From assembly GCA_900708905.1 (NCBI GenBank), contig CAADRB010000016.1:2539249-2603248 (forward strand): 64,000 nt of DNA. The letters are read 5' to 3'. The position numbers and the translations under genes are program-made. Below, piece after piece: positions 13,301 to 28,300 of this stretch (positions are counted from its first letter, which is position 1; each line of letters begins with the position of its first letter). Below the pieces are notes generated by a model. That model was given only the letters and a program-made list of their open reading frames with translations, ran no database searches and was not told the DNA's origin. The DNA is from Hymenolepis diminuta. Lineage: Eukaryota > Platyhelminthes > Cestoda > Cyclophyllidea > Hymenolepididae.

Positions 13301-16300
13301 TAGAAAAAACCGTTTCTTTCTCATACCTTGACCTATTGCTCTGCTGTCAGAGAACTGTAATCTGATCAGCGTCAAGTAATTAGTATTGGTAGTGTAAATA
13401 ACCATTTTGGGAGTGAAATTCCTCTTAATAAAGTATGGGAGAAAGCTATACGTAATTTTTATCTGTCGCAACTGAAACTGATCGGAGAGATTTGTAAATT
13501 TACTTATTTAGATATAAGTATGATTGTGCGTCTTGTTTCTAAGCTGATGGCAAACAAAATCAATGTACCTAAACACAGTGCACAAAATTTTATAGAAAAA
13601 AACTTACCACATCTCAAAACGACAGCAGCTTTTGGGATAGGGGGCTTAATGTTAGTTTGTGTTATATTTTTGCAATAACAACAATCACTCAAGACGATTT
13701 TGTCAATAAGACTGCACTCAAGGTATTAAGTTACAAAGCCTCGATTTATGATATTTAAACGAGTATAGGAAGAGAGATTGTGTACAGACAAAGGTCAATT
13801 ACTGATAAGAAATGCAAAAGGTATTTAAATTGGACAAAGAAGGGATGAAGAAAAGCTGGAAATCAATAAGAATGGAAAAAGAAAGTCTTTTGAAATTCAG
13901 TAAGAAACGGAGAGCTACAACATTTCTGCGAACAGAAGTCACCCCTTGTGTTATCAATTATTGTTCTGGTACGAAATTTGACCAATTAGAGTTCTCTTTG
14001 AGTAAACTCTAGTGAGCACTACCCTATTATATAGTAAGTAAATTTATATAAAGATTCCATCAAGCATACGAATTGGACAGTAAGGTGAAAGCTTTCACAT
14101 TCTCGTATAATTAAGAGAGAAATCTTTGAGATTTTATGATTACCTTTTTCTTTCATTTTAACATTTTGCAGTTTTGATTTATGATGTTTAGTTCTGAAGG
14201 CTATATTCGTAGGGTCATTTTCTCTTAGATTTGTAGAGCAGCCTTGAATTAAAAATGATTAATGAAATAAATATTCGGAGGTATTTTTGGCTAACTGTGT
14301 TTGAGTAGTAGTTAAGATAATCGTTGCTAGTCCCATCTACTTGCTTATGTCTTTAACAAGGTGCAAGTAAATTGAGTTGGCACAGTCTCGTAGCTGTATC
14401 AACCGAACAACAAGCTCTGTCTACTGTTGACACCATTCATCCACGAATTTGACAATCGATTCATGAAATTTGAACATTATGGCATTCTTTAGTTAGCTAT
14501 TCTCTTTATGAGAACAAATACTTCACTAATTTTACATTATTTGAACTGAATAGGACTCTTGATGTACTGACGTCATTACTTGTTTCGTCCTGATTTCCTG
14601 TTATTCCCTTTTTTTCAAATTCCTTTTTGTGATTAAATTTGATTATGCTATTATCGCCTGGAAATGACACATTGATTGCTTTATTTATCACAAGTGTTTG
14701 AAATGCTAAATACTATCCATATAACCCAACTTGGTGACAGTCTAACATCAGCGTTTGTGAAACTCTTCCCGTTTAAATGTTGTCTGTAAACCTGAATTCA
14801 ATATCGCACAATTTCTCTTTCCAACCTCAGTTGGACATCCCTTTTCTGTTCCCTCTAGCACAACACTTATCTGAATTTCGCTTTTCTGTATCGTTCCGGA
14901 GTAAAGATTGTTTACTGTTAAAGGGTTAATTTTAAGATTCACTTTGAGCGAAATCTAATGAGCTCTAATGTCCAAGCTGACATCGTCCTGCTATCTTGAC
15001 AATTAATACAAAATAATATTGCAAGCTTATGCCAAGTGTAGCAACATTTAAACTTTTAAACAATTTTGGCAAAGTCTTCCTACGTCCTTTTCTGTTGACG
15101 GGTTATGTTAATAAAGTTGCCATACTATGGCAGAAATAATATAATAACGTTATTGTCAAAAAATCAATCTCGACAATTAATAGCCATTTTAGGAGAGAGA
15201 GGCAAATTATAATTGAAAAATCAAAGAAAAATCGTTTATTCCTCCATATCCTCTGCTGCTACATGTATATAGTGTTAATAAATCACTTTTGATAGTGTAA
15301 ACAACCATATTTACAAAATTCAATTTCCCACACGTTAAGCGGAGAAAATGTGTGTATTTTTATCTCGTTTTCCAAATTGCATCTTGCTTGACCTTTGCAT
15401 TAAACATTTTTATTTTTTCCCCCCAAATTTTTGCATGACCTCCGATGAGGTTGTACTTTGATGGATGTACTTTTTAAGAGGAATTTGGTTTGATAAATTT
15501 TGATAAATCCTTTTTTAGTTCACCGCTAATAATTTTTGTTAGATTGTTTGCTTCGGAATACTCCTGGAAACGCTTGTCATTTATCGGCCCCTTCTTTTCT
15601 CATCTCCTCTGTCCCTCATCTCTCTTACCCTCTTGAATCCTCATAGTGAACTGTCGCTTGCTGTTGCCAGCTGTTAGGCTTTAGTTAATACTCCTACAAA
15701 TTGATGACCTTGACGTGATTCACCCGTCTGATGAACAAGAACTTCTACAAATTAGTGACCCTGACCTTTAATTTACTAACTGACGGCTGTGAGCATTTAA
15801 ATTCCTGATCAACAACAGCTGTTACGGGAGACAGGAGTCTCTAGAGTATGATTCACGTCTCCATTCTGGCGATCGCTTGGACGAGTCTTCGACTAACACA
15901 ATTTGGTTAATAGAGGTATGATGGAATCCAGGGTTCTCAACAGAGATATTCTAGCCGCCACACCTATGCCCTGATGATTAACGTTTGAAAATATTTAATT
16001 CCAATGGACGAGGTACTTAAAACGCAGCTCTACCTACTCAGTTGTTGAATATATTATGTTTTATTTGAACTGTTTATTGCTCAGGTCCGCTAAAATACTT
16101 TATTTAAGCTTGGGTGAAAAGAAGCACTAGAAGAGACTTTGGTAATTGACCAATAGGGGGAGAGAGGAAGAATGCTCGTCTGCACTTATAGGTGTAAGTC
16201 GATAAATAAATCGTTGAATAAAATGAAAATTACCAAGAGAATTAATAAAAATACTGGTGGATGGCTGCGTGTTGATTGACCAGAGTAGCTAATTTTCCCT

Positions 16301-19300
16301 ACCAATTTCCTTTTTTCAGAAATTTTATTTCGCTTGATGATTGGGAATTTCATCACGATACCGCCTTTAAATAAATAGTGTTTAAGTAAGGGAGATTTGC
16401 TGCTACTTGAATCAGGATAGAAATGGGAAAGATTAAGTGAATAAATAAACGGGAATCGGGGTTGCCGCTTTCTCCTTTCCCTATTTCTATGGCAGCCTGC
16501 TATTATTATTATCCGCAGTAATGGAAAATAATTTACCATTTTTAATGCGGGAAGCAATGGAAATTGATTAACAGAAAGTCCAGTAAATGATAATGGGGAG
16601 GGGGGGGGGAGGGAGAGAGATCAATGGGACTCTGAGAGCAGCGTCAAGGTGTCAAAGAATCTCACTTCATTTGGGTTTTTTGGGTTCAGATTGTACAATA
16701 TTTATGAAGTGAGAAGCTCACGTTTTAAAAATTTAAATTTCATGGATCGTCACTTGGGTTGCAGTATATGTCTGTCTTCGATGTTCAGTGTTTATTGACC
16801 GGTTTCTTAATTAAGAAATGTTGGTCTATTCTTTCAATATGTTTTTATTTTAATGGTTGAAATGGCAAATATCTCTTACCGGATATTCAGTAACTCACAG
16901 TCTTAACGTGTCGGAGATGAGATAGGTAAATATTTTAATTTACCAGAGCTCTCGTTATGCTGTGTTTACTCAGGATGAGGAAAAAATAAAACCCAAATTT
17001 GTTTATATTACTTCTGCTCAATTAGCGAAATTTTCGACATACCATAGCGTTTATGTTCTGGAGGAATTTTAAATTCTGGAATGCTCTTTAAACGAATACA
17101 CGCACAGGTTATTTACTTAAATAAATAAATAAGTAGCCCACGCATTTGATTTTTGTATATCATATAAATATATTATATTCGGAGATTGCGAGGGTTAGTA
17201 ATGTACGTTATTATACTCTATCTGTTTTTATATACAGCATAACAATCGTAATTATATTTAAATATTTAGGTGGGCGAGATATTTGTATTTAACCTGTTGT
17301 GCACCATGATCGAATACCTTAGTAGTGTATCTTTTAATCAGTTTTCTGAGTACGCTCTCATCCGATTCAGATGAATTCGTTTTATAAATAATTTCCACTT
17401 TTTGTTATTCGATAATTGCTGTCCTATCCGTTTCCTCTCGGCTTTGCTTCTAATAATTGAAGTACGAATGAAGCAGTGCATCGGCACTCATACAGTTTAT
17501 TGTGATACTGTGAAATACGTTTAGCGCGTTCTACTGTCGGCCTGGATGGCCACATAATTACCCTTGGAATGGCTAAACCCATGTTCTAATGAACCTAAAA
17601 TTGTATATCCAATGTATTATTGTGCTTATTCTATTCCGGTATTCTAATCCTCTACTCAAAGTACTATGATTTATTTTTCACACTAAAAAGCTCTCAATTA
17701 AGTCGTTTTAAATGTAACTCTTACCGCTTATATGCCCACTTTATTTAAGATGTGAAATCACGTAGATGTTTATGCTCTTATCCAACTGTGTGTAGTGTTC
17801 ACGTGACCTTGTGCATTAGCAAATAGAAAAGCCCGTTTAATCAGGATGAAATGTCAAGGCTTTAAAGAAGAATTTCTCTCAGCTGCTTGTTTTCCGGTTC
17901 AAATTTTATGAATTAATTGCATTGTTTACTTATTTCTGGCAAGTCTAATCTGCCTTTGCACAATACAAGTATTTTTTGTGATTATCTCTTTGCAAATCTA
18001 GTATAGAATAATCAATGAGGTCTTAATATTAGGTTGAAAGAATGAGGATTTAGTTCTGATTTCCTTTTATTCTTTTCCCAGCTCAAATTTAATAATATGT
18101 TGACATTGGCTACTACTTTCAGCTATTCGTTGAAGTTATTTTCTTGTAAACCCTAAGATTGAGAGTGCATTTCCTCAAAATTACCACGAAGTTAGTTTAA
18201 GATCGGTTCTAGTGTTGAGGAATCTGAAGTAGTATCGATGTCGACAGTAAGGCTACTTTATCAACCCGACTGAGTTAGGTTTATAGTTATTCCCTAATGG
18301 GATACAACAATCTTTCCAAAAAACAAAAGAACTGGATTTAAATTTTACCACTGGTGTGTTGGACAATCGTGTGCGTTAAAGTGGAATTATTAAATCGAGC
18401 GAAATGGAGATTTAACTGGTTTGACCTAGTTTATGTGTCTAAATGTAATTATTAGGTTAAACAGGCTTGTGGATCACCGTATACGTACTACGAGTATTCG
18501 CCACAAATACACCTTTCTCTCTATAAACGAATCTTTTCTTTTGTGTTTGTGTCTATCCTCTTTTCAGTTAACTGTATGTTTGTTTTATGATAGGCAAGAG
18601 GCAGCCATTTTCCTTGAAGTGGAGTCTTGCGCTTTGTGATATTGTAATAACTTTGTTGGTCGTTTCAAATATGACATTTCAGTTAATTCGAAAATCTCTG
18701 TGTTGATTTGCCGTAGCTGTTACTTTATCGTCGATGAAAGAAAGGACTATTTAAGATGTCTTTTGAAACTTGGTCATAGGATTTCTTGGAGGAATTCGCT
18801 GAAAAAGCTTTTCATATGCCATAGCTCTACAATAGCATGATCCAAGGATGACCCATCTCAGACCTTTAAGTCAATTGTAATAAGATACTCTTAGTACTTT
18901 CGTGGAAAATCCGTAATAGAATAAATGCCCTTGAAGATCTCGACGAGGCTTGCTTTTGCTGTCAATAATGATTGTGGATGTTTTTAACGAGTCTTCATTT
19001 TAGTTTTTTTTTTTTCTTTTTGTGTCTGTCTCTAGTCTCTTTCCAGTCACTTGTGGATGTGCCTTGTGGGAGTGGTCGATACAACCGTCACCACATTGAA
19101 CGTCAGCAACGACAACAACAACAACAATACATTCAATTCTCGGGGAAAGCTTACTCCCTCCTCTTCCTCACCTTCTGGCGTAAAAGTGGAATCCAGGTCC
19201 TCCTTCCGCTCACAGATTGTCGTAGTGGACGTGAATAAACCCTCCCGTTATGTGGACTCCTTTTGTCTTCAACGTGCTGTTGTTACTTGTATGACTGCAG

Positions 19301-22300
19301 TACCAGGTAACATCACTCTCAAATCTATCAGAAGGGAATTTCTAATTCTAATTTTTTAACATACCTTTTTATGTATTAAGACCCAGAAGACGCGGCTTGA
19401 CTAGATCAGATCTTAGTATATTGTGTATGAATTAAAACTCATTAGATATATAAATTTAATGCATTTGGCGATTCAAGGAGTGGGGTTAGTTATGCTCAGA
19501 TCGTCATTCATTGAGGATTAGGATAACACATTTCAGTCTCAAAATAGTATCTCACTTTCGGTTGTGTCAAGCGATGAGATGGCCGGGAGAATAGGTTTGA
19601 ATGTATTGATCACAAGTAGCTCAATCACATTTGCTGGTTGATAGAAGTTAGTGCAAGGGTGTTATAGAAACTACTATACAAGTTGGTTAGCATCTAGTGG
19701 TTTGAAAGATCACTAGCAAGGTTCACTAGAGCGATTATCCGATTACTGTCATATCTTAGTGAAAGAACTAATTTTATCACCTAAGATAAAGGCGCAGTGG
19801 ATGTCTGCTAAGTCAAAATCATGAGGTCGGTGCCCATCGGTGTAAATTCAGTGATATGGGTGGACAACCGCATTCCTTAAAACTGTTTAATAAGGTTGGT
19901 GATTGGCTGTTTACCAAGTCAAGTTTTGTGAACATTTCTCTTGATGGATTTGGGAAGGTTTAATACCCAAGAAATTATTTTCATTCCCTCTATCCTTACG
20001 AATTCTCCCCGGAATTTCAGGAGTTTTCGATTAAAATATGCTTCATATTCTGTTTATTTCGTTTCTTTTATTGCTTTTTGTTAATATCTGGTATAAGTTG
20101 GAGCAATAACTGACAGTTTTAAATCACTGTAGCTACTTTTCTCAACTTTTTGAAGAGAAATGTCATTTACTTCTGCCAATTACAGGAAGGAATGTTGGCA
20201 CTGGTAATGCCCCATGCAATATTATTTGTTCAGTTTGCTTATTGAAGTAAATAGGAATCAGATTTGTAAATTGGCCAAAGTGTATGATATTGAAGTAATT
20301 TGCTCAGATGTAACATTGTTTGGGGTCTGTTATAAAGCATGGTCAAGTCTCACTGTTATATATTATCCCGCAATTGCTCAGACCTCAGAGAGGGAAAAAG
20401 AAGACAGAGACAAATCTGCCGGTCAGACTAGATCAGACCAAATTTGTTGGTTTAATTTAGTCATCATCAATAGTGCCAGAAGAATTTAGCTTGGCCGGAT
20501 TGTGATTGGCCGAAGAAGAATGAATAATTTAGACTTCCCTGTCCAATGTGACAGAATAGTTTTGATTAGATAGCAAGTCAATCGATGAATGAAGGTTGAT
20601 TTCGTCATGTCATGGTTATGATGTGGAAGTGGCATGGTGATGGTGTGTCATCGATGTTGCACCATTGTTTCACATTCCTAGCAGGGTTCTTAATGTACTA
20701 AATTTAATTCCAAATAATATGTTTTTGTGTTTTGGAGTTTTGTTTTCTGTATAATATGCCCATTTATTTATAAATATGCTTTGTACTATTTGGACAAGTA
20801 GTTGCCCGGTTATGTTTATCCAATTTGGGGAAAGATTACAGAGAGTTAGTTCATGGGATTATCGATGGTACCTCTTCATTAATATTTTACCTGCTTTCTC
20901 AAAGAGTTCTTTGAAAGGACTTGTACTGAATTTGATGCTGACTCTGATGATGACATTTAACTATCCACGTCGTTTTTAAGACCTAAAGCTATCAGAATCG
21001 GGGGATTGAGTTTTGTGCTGGAGGAACAGTGAAAAGATTGGTTGGATGGCCAATTTAATATTAATAACGCTCATGGTTAAGCAAATATCACTGTAATCGT
21101 GTGAAGCATCTAGGTACAAGGAGTTATAAGGTAAAGACTTATGCATAGTGGGGTAAGGTATTTTGCTGAATTAGTTAGTAAAAAAGGATTTTGTTTCATC
21201 AAAATTCTGCAGTCATTAGTATCTGGTTTTCTTCTAACCATTCTGCAGACTGAACGTGTTCTACAAAATTTCACCTCAACGAAAAGATAAAGAGAGAAGG
21301 CAAAATAGTGGTCTGTTGAGTTTATAGAGAGAGGACCAGGAACCACGGATGCAAATTGCATGTGTATAGTGGATATACAGATAGCGGAGGGCTGTGTGCC
21401 AGAGAGCATACACGTTTAGTCAGACAAAGTAGGGAAAGGAGAGGGTAACATAGAAGTGACGAAAACTGCTCAAAAACTGGGTTCATGAGATTTACGCGGA
21501 AGTGAGCCGTTACTAATTTGATCGGAAATGTTGATAACTATCGTTTCCATAGTTATCATTTTAGCTAAGTCGATTAGAGAGTCAAAGTGGCTATTATTCA
21601 GCTTAGTTGGTCGGGGACGTTCAAAGAGTTTGCGTGAAACGTACATATTTTTTAACATATCTTCTCTCCACAGAAGATTTATACAGTCGTGTTTGTAAAT
21701 AATCAGTGTTACTAAGATAATTAATTAATGAGGCCCGAGGGGAAATTTTAAGTTGAGAAATTCTGATCAGTTTGAGGATTATGATACCACCATAAGCTTC
21801 AATGTCACTGTAACTGTAACATTTAGGAGAAATTTTCTCATATTCTTTGTTTCCGTTATTGGAGGAGCCAAGGGATCGGATTACGAAGTGCTGCGTCTAT
21901 CCAACACTACTTGGGAGTCCATTCCCTTTACCGTCTCCTCTAAAGATGCAGACAACGAGCAGCCTATTAGAACCACAACTGATAACAACCATTTGGATAC
22001 CTCTCAACCACCACCCTCCACATCACAACCCGAAGAATTTGAAGATGAGGATGAAGATGGTCCAGCTAGCATTCAGACAGACAACACCCTCTCCTCTCTA
22101 AGACATTTTGTTGAGACAGCGGGAAAGGGTTCGGAAACACTCCTTAAGGTATTCCAGAATCAACAGAATCGTCAAAAATCGACGGCACAACTGTCTACAG
22201 AGTCCTCATCCACGCTGTCTCAACGCACCTCGGCGTTTGATCCAGATTTGTCCCTTCAGTTGGAGGGTAAGACAGGGGATTTCTATCGCGTGGAAAGACA

Positions 22301-25300
22301 GAAGTTCAAGAAAATTACGAATTCTTCTATGCACTCGAGTGTTTTCGAAGATGGTAAGTAACTCTTAACGGCACCACCCATACTACTATGCCACCTAGTA
22401 TTCTATACTAGGCTATCATATAAGTAGGTTTAAATTAGCTCTTATCCCGAGAGTAAAGCTGCTTTAAGATCTTGATCAAATTAAGCTTAGAGCTAATTCC
22501 CTTAAAAAAATTAACCTTCTTTCTCGAGATGGTCAAGGCTTGGGTTTGGCAATTGTGTATTTTATAAACTTTGTAAAATGAGAGAGGAGGGAAGAGGGAA
22601 GGGGATATTGGAAATTGTAAGAAAAAAAAACTTCCAGTATTGATAAACATATGAAATTGGATACGATTAAGGGAACTGTCTTTTTTTGTGTTCTTTGTGA
22701 GTCATTGTGAGAACATTTGTATGAACAGATCTAAATAAATCATTGACAGTGTGAAATCGTCTTACTTCTTCCATTTTTCTCTCTAGATTCCAGCATGATG
22801 TCGTCAGCCAGTGCACAGCAAACAGTGTGGATCGGTTGTCAAAGCGGAGATATTTTCATTCATAGTTGTGATTCCAGTCAACGTCGACCACTTCAATCCA
22901 CACGTCTCCCAGCTGGGGTCACTGCTATTCGGTAATTCAACTAAACATCGTGCTTATTTTAGTGTCTCAATTGTATACTCCTAACTAACTACCCTAAATC
23001 AGTGGTCCGGGTGATTGAAATCCAAAGCTGTCTCAAATTATCAAGGCAGTTGGTTAATAATGAATACTAGACTAAGTCGATTAAATTCTGATGGAAAATC
23101 GTAGATAGACAAGTTAGAGTCGGAGTTGATAAATGTAACTGATTTGTTTCGGATAGTGTTGGCGGTGTCACAGCTCCGTTGGTATCATTTCTGGTGGGTA
23201 GTAATGTTATGTAGCCTAAAGTATGTATGACTATGATTGGGATGCACTAGAACTTTAAGGACGTGAATGGTTCTGAAAGTGTTATTATTGCCCACTGTAA
23301 TGTTAAAAAACGTTTCCATTTTTTCATGATGGAAAATAATCTTAACATAGGGAAAAGGACAGTAGTCTACAAGGAGGTGTGAGAAAGGGGATTAAGGGGT
23401 AGGTAAGAATAAAACTAGGATATCAAAACGCCTCACTTCATTCAATTTTTAATTTCCAATTATGCGCCTTATTTATAGTTTATTGCTTTATTATTATCAC
23501 CTAGAGTAATGTAAATGATTTTGCATTTTTTAATTGTAGAAAATAAATGAAATCTATTAAAAGAAAATCTAGTTAATGATAATGGAAAGGAAATCGAAAG
23601 GACGTTGAGAGCAGCGTCAAGGTGTCAAGGAATCTTACGTCATTTGATTTTCGGGTTCAGCTTGTACAATATTTAAGAAATGGGCAGCTCACGATTCAAA
23701 AAGTAAATGTTATGATTTGCCACCTTGATTGCAGTAAATGCTTGTTTAGGGTAGTTAGTGCTTATTTACCTGGATTCTCATTCACGAATGTTGGTGGTAG
23801 CAGTTTTGTTTATTTCTTCCCTTAGTTGGCAAGGCAGAGTAATCTTACACGATATTCAACAGCTTATAGTCTTAACACAGCAAAGGGAAATAGTTTAAAA
23901 TTTTAGGTCAGCGAAGTTTCGTAATTTGTGTTCACTTAAGGTGCTTCATATTGCAATTTTTTTCGATTTCAAATATCTGGATTCTTGATAAAATTGTATG
24001 CCTTCTATGTCTGTAAATAGTGCAATTCAGATGATGATGAAAGTTTGACCTTGAACGCTATTTGTACCTACCATGTGTTTGCTACTCTTGGCTAACAGTT
24101 GACTTCAGATTGTGAGAACTGCATGTCAGCAAGCCGCCTATTCTTTTGTTCCCTTTCGTCGAATTCGACAATTTAATACCAGTATAATGTATACAAACTT
24201 CTTAAAAGTCTTCTTATTATTAAAGCTGTAATTCTTTACCTAAAGCAATTAAATGCTCCGCTGTTGTGAGGGTGAAATTTGGGTTTTGCACTCTTATCTA
24301 ATGTTAAATGAATAAAAACTGGTTTTTAAACTATAAAATGAAGAAAATGTTAGAGAATGCCATCCTTTTTCATGGAGATCGATATCTAGTACATCTGTCC
24401 TCCAAATTTCCAAAGGAAATAAATTTCAATACTTTATCGAAGTTCCGTGGAAAGAGGCACTAATAAACAATTCTAGCTTATGCTATATCTTCACATTTTT
24501 CTTCCTTCCTCTCCACCCCTCCGTTTATGTTTATATCTCTCGAAAAGTACATTCACTGGTCTCCTTGATCATATGGTCTGGTAATATTAATAAAAGCAGT
24601 CCTTCTGATTGGCTGCTGTTATTGGAATGGGGGTTTAATTTATGGGCTTCTTTTCCTTTTAGGCACTTCAATGGTCGAGTGTTTGTAAGTCTCACAGACG
24701 GTCACATTGTGGTTTTCCGTCGACAAGTTCGTCGTCCAGTTGATCAATCTTCCAAGAATCCTGGTGAATCCCTTCCACAGCCTCGTACCTCTTCTCCAAT
24801 TCCTCACGTCTCCTCCACTTCTCAGAACTCTCAATTATCGATTGGTGAGGAGTTGGCAGAAGCAGCGACTGCTGTTGGTGCTTGGAATCTCTCGGAGGCC
24901 GTTGTCATTCGATGTGCCCCCACCTCCCAATTGCCTGTCAAGTCGATGGCCATCGTGCCCAGCGCTCTCACGCTCTGGGCTGCGAATCGAAATAGAGTGC
25001 TTATTATTGATACAACCACCTTCCAGCGACTCTACGCGTACGTTATTTAAATCCTCTTGTACAGTTAGCCTAAAATTGCCCACTAGCTATACACCATTTT
25101 TCATCCTTTGTTTGACATGACGCTGAGTTGCCACAGAGGTGAGATGAGTTATGGTTCCTATATTGATACACTTTGGGTGAAAAGGTGCAGAGGTTTCAAT
25201 AATATACTTCAGGTGATGAGTAGATAGCATAATGTGAAAATTACTTTAAGTCTTGTAGTAGTGATTATTAACTCGTAGTTTACCAGTACTAAGAAGTTCG

Positions 25301-28300
25301 ATCATTTCCTCCTTATTTAGAGGGAACGAGATTTACATCGAACTCGAGATACGTTGATGAATGGAGTTGGGAGTAATTACCACTAAGATATTATCAGTTT
25401 GACCTTCGTAACTTTCTTCATAATTATAATTTCTTGTTCCGCTTCATTATTTATATATACGCCGATAGGCTAGGTTATTTTGTTTTGTGTCCTATCATTT
25501 GGTCTTCTAATCGATTTGTTAATAATCTCTATTTCGTGTTTATTTGTGATTAATTTTAGATTTGAGGTTGTACCTAAATCAAACCAAAGGGTGCGTCAAT
25601 TGTGTTGGTGTCGCGACGGCGTCTGGACTTCAATTCGAGATGATCACACACTGCGTCTTTTCAACGCCTTCACTTATGAACCTATGCAAACTGTCGATGT
25701 AGCCTATATCATTAATGAAAGTATCGGTAAGTTTCCTCTAAATGTCAGTGTAATGGAACGTCCTTTACATCATATTCCATAGCTCATTGCAAAATGGTGT
25801 TCACAGCACTTGACTTGGTTAAGGGAAAGTATTATGGAGCCGTATTTGTGAGAAATCCTCATTCTGTCACCCCCTTATTGATCCGGTTTTCCACTCACTT
25901 CATTGGATGTACATCGTTGAGCATCATCGATCTTGTAACTCATTATTGAGAGGTGTGCACATTAATTTTTCTATGTTCCAAAGTTCAAATTTGAGCGATT
26001 TCTTGTCTACGATGTCCAGTGCTTATTGACCGTTTTTTAATCATTACGGCCGGTTTTGCCACTTTCATTCATCTTTTCTTTCAATGGTTGAGAAAGTAAA
26101 AATGCTCTTAGGGGATATTCAGTGGCTTACGGCATCTCGCAGTCTTAACAAAGGTGAGATAGCTAAAAATTTTAACTTCACAGAGCTCTGAAAGCTATAT
26201 TCACTCAAGATGAGTGAAAATTAATGTCTTCATTACTGTTTCTTCCTGCTATCTTGACTTTTAGATGAAAAAATCCTACGAACCTATGCCACCTAACGCC
26301 TCTGTAATTTTAAAGATGGATGTGATTTCATGATTCAATCCTTTAAACTTGCTCAACTTAGAGGTTCCTTTTCTTCTGCAATCAGACAACCTTTGAGTAA
26401 ATTCTGAAATACGGTGTTAAGAAAGTGAGAATAAATGGAAGGTGTTGCCTTGGTAGATGTTTATAGAAAATTTGGGAATTCAGCTCTATGGTAGTTGGTC
26501 TTCCGAAGTTTGTTCATTCATATAAGTCCCGAATTCTTGAAGTTACGAATTTGCCAATACTCATCTTAGGGAATGAAGAATTTCCTCTCTGGAACTGCTA
26601 GGATGACGAATTTGCATTTTCCTACCTTTTGTCTGTCTAGTTTTACTTAGTATGTTCAGTAATATTAGTAACATATTCTTTGGTAGTGTATCCTTGTGTT
26701 TCGCTCCTTTGGAATGATGTATTTTCAACACTTATCTTATGCACGTCTAACGGGAAGCTCTTATTTTTAAATACCTTATTGAGCAATATTTACTGATGAA
26801 GTTCATCATTGTCGATGTACACCGGTGAGTATCGAATGTGTACGATACGGATGTGCACGTTGACCCCTACGCTACCGCGACTATATATTTTATTGTGAAA
26901 TCATATAGAGGTACATGGTCTAGGTAAACAATCCACCAAATTTTCCTTTGGGGAAATGATCATGATATTCGAATTCCGTTTATTTTAATAACGCATCAAG
27001 TCAGGATGCTATTTCTGTTTAATTTTTTATTCATATTGTTATTTTCTTTTTTCAAATGCAGGAGTACCCAGTCGTCATCTACTGACAGTAGGTACATCGG
27101 TCACAGCGTTGGAAGTCTCTGCGGACCACCTCTGGATCGGCACTAAAGGAGGTCATGTCGCTTGTATTCCCTTCAAACAGAGTACTTTGTCGGAACAAAC
27201 TTCCAGCCAACCAAATGCATCCGGAACCTCCACTACATTAAACTTTACTGACGTAACTTTCGCGGAATATGGTTAGTTTAGTCTCTCCTATTAAACTTCA
27301 TGCATTATTTTTTATAATTCATGATATGGTCATTTTGAGGATAATTTTTGATAATTGTTCTTTTATTCATTTCAGAAAACTTGGAGAATATTGCTCCACT
27401 TTCTTCTCAAGTAGATCTCTCCGGTGCCTCAGTATGTTCTTATGCTACTTTTAAATTATAAGTAGTGTCATTACGTAGTCAATATCTACTTATTTATTTA
27501 CTAGGTGAGTGGTTATGGTCATACAGAACCGGTTAGTTTCTTCACTCTTGTTGGTGGAAATCCCTCGTTATGCAACGACTCTACAGCGCTGCATTCCACA
27601 CAACAGTCTTCGTCCAACGACGGTCTCTTGATGATTTCAGGAGGCGTAGGTCTCGTGGAACACCATCAGAAATCTACTCCCAGCATTACTCGTAAATTGA
27701 TTTCCTAGCACAGTTAACTTAAATGACATGGCTTTTAAATTCCTTTTAAGTTTACGTAAAAGAACAACTCCGCAAATTTTGGACTGAGCATTGTAAAATT
27801 ATCGTTGCTTTCTTCCTGTAGTAAGAGTTATGAAGCTTATGTGAAATACGATGAAGTAGTGTGTTTAAGATATCACTCAGTATTATTGACAATGGTCTCT
27901 CAAACCGGCACGTCTTTTTCTCCCTGTAATCAATAAGCGATTGTTTATACTTCATTGAAATGGTCAACAGTTGTTTTGACTTTAATCTTCATGGTATTGG
28001 AATTGACCGAATCTATCGATTGTATATGTTGCCTTTTTAAACGAATGGCGTACTTTGTGGTGTATTTAACTTTTTTTCTTTGAGAAGAAAACTTTCTGTC
28101 CGATGCGTTCATTTGTTTTGTCTCACCTTTGTGAATATGATTGTTCTACTGCCATGGCATGACAAAAATGTGTAATCATTAAAGTAACTAAATGAACAAT
28201 GCAGTTAAGGTGGTAATATTGAGTTGAGGTTGAGAACCTAGGTCTTACTCCGTTTGATTCGTTAGTCCAGATTGCACATTCAATTTAATGGGCATGGTTT

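Noticed and set aside
16186..16557. 123-codon minus-strand open frame in JIP intron 13
   Set aside because: It overlaps the dispersed family A repeat and has no recognisable domain or splice context.
24640..25083. Several open frames of 62-82 codons antisense to or shifted within JIP exon 17
   Set aside because: They are shadows of the GC-richer propeller exon, which has clear homology in its own frame.
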